From: Candidatus Altarchaeales archaeon
GTDB lineage: Archaea; Altiarchaeota; Altiarchaeia; IMC4; SCGC-AAA252-I15
Assembly (NCBI GenBank): GCA_014729705.1
Contig: WJJK01000342.1
Location: 1 to 8,233 of the forward strand
DNA: 8,233 nucleotides
Direction: 5' to 3'
In this document: positions 6,185-8,233 of the stretch, in pieces
Position numbering within the stretch: the first letter of the stretch is position 1
Layout: every line of letters begins with the position of its first letter
Program-made: the position numbers and the translations under genes
Notes under the pieces: generated by a model
The model's input: the letters and a program-made list of their open reading frames with translations, nothing else
What the model was told of the DNA's origin: nothing
The model's database searches: none

Positions 6185-7801
6185 ATGAAGGGGGGGTTGA
6201 TAGGGTTAACCCTATTTTTGTTGGTGACGTCGCACGCAGCCCAGGCGACCGGCGCCGTCTACGTGAAAAACCCCGACAAAGACTTAGTCCCCCTAAACTC
6301 CTTCCAACAAAACATCTTCCTAAGGCACCAAGACGGTGTGCAGGAGATTTTAGTCCTCACGGAAACCGATTTAGAGGGCATGGATTCCGTCTACTGGTTT
6401 ATACCGGTATCAGCACCCAAAGACCAGGTTAAAATCGATTTCACAAATGATTTCCCCAGCTTAAACGGCAGGGAAATCAACTCCCAAACCGCCTACGTCC
6501 TGAAGAAATCCCTGCCCCTGATGCTTGCCACACAGATTTATCCCGCAGTACCCTGGTTCCTGTGGCAAATCGGCACGCTAAGCCTGAGGAAAGCCTTCAA
6601 CCAATACGAGCAGTTAACTGTGTCCCAGGATCAGGTAAGCATATCCAACGAAGCCCGCTCACCCCAACTGGATGCAAGATTCATCGACTTGGAGGATGAC
6701 ATAGAATTCCTAAGATACCTTGGCTTGGAGGACGCCTCCCTGCCTGAGGAAACCCTCAAACAATTTAGGCCGCTTTTCGGGGAAAAAGAAACCCTTGTAG
6801 CCGTTAAAATCACCCAACCCCCTGAGGGCGTGAACCTATTCGGCGTCCACCTAACCTACCCCCAAGAAAACCCCGCCTTTCCGCGTGAATTCTCCTGCCG
6901 TAACTGCCGTAAAACCCTGTACGTTAAAGACTACGTTAAACCCAGCCTCACCTCGGAAATTCAACCCAACTATTACGTCGACCCTAAAGTGGTTTTACCC
7001 CCCACACTTAAGACGCCTGAAACCTACTCCGAGTTCCGATACACAAAAATAGTGTTAAACAACCCGCAAGCCACAGGCCACATGCGGTTAACCCCCCAAG
7101 GCCCCCAGGTATTCATACCGCATCTGGTTGCCGCCCACCCTAAGATGACGATGGTATTCGTCTTCATATTATTGTCTGTTTTAGCAAGCCTAATATGCGG
7201 TCAGATAGTCTACAGAGGCGGTGTCTCAACAAAGGATTTAATCGCCTTAGGGTGCCTGAATCTATTAAGTATTTTAGGCGTCATCTGGGGTGTGACCAGG
7301 ATCAGGAAACACGCCAAAAAACAACACAACCATGGAACCCTCTTTAAGCTATTCATATTCATACCCCTCGTCTACACCATACCCCTGATACTGTTGATGC
7401 TGCTTTCCGCATTAACGGTTCAACTACAAACCCCTGTAACCTATCTTTTAATCAGCCTACCTTTCATATTCTCGGCTGTCGCAAGCATAAGAGACTACCA
7501 AACCAACAAGCAGACGCCCTACCTATTATCCCTCGTGCTTTTTACTATCCCAGTGTTCTTCATAATACTCGTGTATCTATTCTCCGGCGGGATGGAGAAT
7601 CCCTTAACCCTGGTTTTACCTACAGTATTCTCTTTGGTGTTTCTGCCTTTCCTTGTTTTCTGCTGGTTCGGACTGCCTTTAATGTTTTACGCAGGAATAG
7701 TCGGCTCCTTCACGCAAGGGGAGGAAACCCGATACGTAATACTTTTCAGCGTATTATTCATAGCACTATGCTCCGGCTTCACCCTACTATACGTAGCATA
7801 A
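6185..7801 (+). CDS. Signal-peptide protein with DUF2330-like ectodomain and about seven TM helices
   Basis: The 538-residue product starts with a clear signal peptide (MKGGLIGLTLFLLVTSHAAQ, likely cut near AQA, 19-21). The extracytoplasmic part (about 22-318) resembles DUF2330 proteins: FLRHQDGVQEILVLTE (45-60), then MDSVYWFIPVSAPKDQV (66-82), and LVAVKI (204-209) with a Pro-rich strand region at 217-233. A hydrophobic stretch at 109-133 may be buried or membrane-associated. A CRNC pair (C238, C241) could bind metal or form a disulfide. The C-terminal half carries about seven membrane helices at roughly 322-343, 350-371, 386-412, 417-435, 446-467, 472-508 (long, possibly two) and 517-537. 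This is a sensor, receptor or transporter-like layout, but no catalytic or transport motif is visible. It begins 10 bases after priL and has its own TATA-like box. The DUF2330 link is by eye. Confidence 0.85.
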   Translation: MKGGLIGLTLFLLVTSHAAQATGAVYVKNPDKDLVPLNSFQQNIFLRHQDGVQEILVLTETDLEGMDSVYWFIPVSAPKDQVKIDFTNDFPSLNGREINSQTAYVLKKSLPLMLATQIYPAVPWFLWQIGTLSLRKAFNQYEQLTVSQDQVSISNEARSPQLDARFIDLEDDIEFLRYLGLEDASLPEETLKQFRPLFGEKETLVAVKITQPPEGVNLFGVHLTYPQENPAFPREFSCRNCRKTLYVKDYVKPSLTSEIQPNYYVDPKVVLPPTLKTPETYSEFRYTKIVLNNPQATGHMRLTPQGPQVFIPHLVAAHPKMTMVFVFILLSVLASLICGQIVYRGGVSTKDLIALGCLNLLSILGVIWGVTRIRKHAKKQHNHGTLFKLFIFIPLVYTIPLILLMLLSALTVQLQTPVTYLLISLPFIFSAVASIRDYQTNKQTPYLLSLVLFTIPVFFIILVYLFSGGMENPLTLVLPTVFSLVFLPFLVFCWFGLPLMFYAGIVGSFTQGEETRYVILFSVLFIALCSGFTLLYVA

Positions 7802-7803
7802 GG

Positions 7804-7810
7804 TTTTTTT
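7804..7810 (+). terminator. Poly-T tract, possible archaeal terminator
   Basis: Seven T residues begin two bases after the stop of the membrane protein gene. Archaeal RNA polymerase commonly terminates at T-runs in the non-template strand without a hairpin. It also lies 24-30 bases ahead of the next ATG, so part of it could instead help promoter melting or binding. Confidence 0.4.
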
Positions 7811-7833
7811 GAACGTAGGGTATATCTTTCTTT

Positions 7834-8226
7834 ATGCAAAAAAAATACTGCATTATCCTCTTACTAACACTCACCTGTCTGTGCCTAAGCCAAAGCCAAC
7901 CCCCTGAAAAAGAATCCCGCCTCCCCTCCGACTGCTATGGCATAGTGGAGGAGACCGTTAAAGACCAGTGTTTCATGGATCAAGGCAGATCCACGAGAAA
8001 CACCGCCTACTGCGACCAAATAAAGGGCAGGGAAGCCTACGAAATGTGTCTTGGGGGTGTGGCCGAGGGCACAGGCAACCTGAGCCTGTGCGAGTCACTT
8101 CAAATATCGGTGGTTAAAGACGACTGCATAAGGGGGGTTGCAGCCTACCATAAAGACTTCGAGTTATGCAAGAAAATCAAAGACACAAGCATCAAAAGCA
8201 CCTGCTACGCCTACTCACGGGGCTAG
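7834..8226 (+). CDS. Small exported protein with four 26-residue Cys-pair repeats
   Basis: The 130-residue product has an N-terminal signal (MQKKYCIILLLTLTCLCLSQ); C15 or C17 could be lipidated, though neither sits in a strict lipobox. After a short Pro/Glu/Ser linker, residues 34-124 contain eight cysteines at 34, 46, 60, 72, 86, 98, 112 and 124. Spacing alternates exactly 12 and 14, giving four units of 26 residues. Each unit has the form C-x2-I/L-x8-C, then about 13 residues with A, G and D/N before the next Cys; examples are CDQIKGREAYEMC and CESLQISVVKDDC. This suggests a stack of helices stapled by disulfides outside the cell. I do not recognise a named family; similar Cys repeats occur in exported proteins of uncultivated archaea. 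The gene follows the membrane protein by 32 bases on the same strand and may be cotranscribed. No good TATA box or Shine-Dalgarno sequence is seen. Confidence 0.85.
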   Translation: MQKKYCIILLLTLTCLCLSQSQPPEKESRLPSDCYGIVEETVKDQCFMDQGRSTRNTAYCDQIKGREAYEMCLGGVAEGTGNLSLCESLQISVVKDDCIRGVAAYHKDFELCKKIKDTSIKSTCYAYSRG

Positions 8227-8233
8227 CCTATGG

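Noticed and set aside
7821..7825. TATAT as a promoter for the small Cys-repeat protein
   Set aside because: It is only about 9-13 bases before the ATG, so transcription would start inside the coding sequence. No later in-frame start keeps the signal peptide.
1..8233. tRNA, rRNA, CRISPR, insertion sequence or phage genes
   Set aside because: I read both strands for cloverleaf ends, regularly spaced direct repeats, terminal inverted repeats and transposase or integrase motifs and found none; nearly all bases are coding.

Overview
The window is archaeal chromosomal DNA. It carries a Kae1 (KEOPS) protein, a homotetramer-type tRNA-splicing endonuclease and an iron-sulfur DNA primase large subunit, all with archaeal hallmarks. 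TATA-like boxes sit about 25-35 bases ahead of most starts and Shine-Dalgarno leaders are lacking. The Cys-rich exported proteins (CGNxxC, DCGGxCxxC and CNPCT-like motifs) resemble those of uncultivated DPANN-type and related archaea. I cannot fix the phylum from this sequence.

Layout, left to right. (1) 1-1955, minus: a long, very hydrophilic TPR and coiled-coil protein that runs off the left edge, so its C-terminus is missing. (2) 2000-2977, minus: kae1, with no Bud32 kinase fused to it. (3) 3015-3527, plus: endA, divergent from kae1 across only 37 bases. (4) 3524-5149, minus: an exported Cys-rich transglutaminase-like protein whose stop overlaps the endA stop. (5) 5194-6174, plus: priL, divergent from gene 4 across 44 bases. 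(6) 6185-7801, plus: a signal-peptide protein with a DUF2330-like ectodomain and about seven membrane helices. (7) 7834-8226, plus: a small exported protein built from four exact 26-residue Cys-pair repeats. The last 7 bases (8227-8233) hold nothing recognisable.

The region is very compact. No gap between genes exceeds 44 bases, and promoters lie in these gaps or inside the end of the neighbouring gene. Three core information-processing genes (tRNA t6A modification, tRNA splicing, replication priming) alternate with three exported or membrane proteins of unknown role. I see no tRNA, rRNA, CRISPR array, insertion sequence or phage gene. The least explained material is the envelope set (genes 4, 6 and 7) and the large TPR protein. 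Whether the envelope genes form one system is inference from proximity and shared Cys-rich, exported character only.
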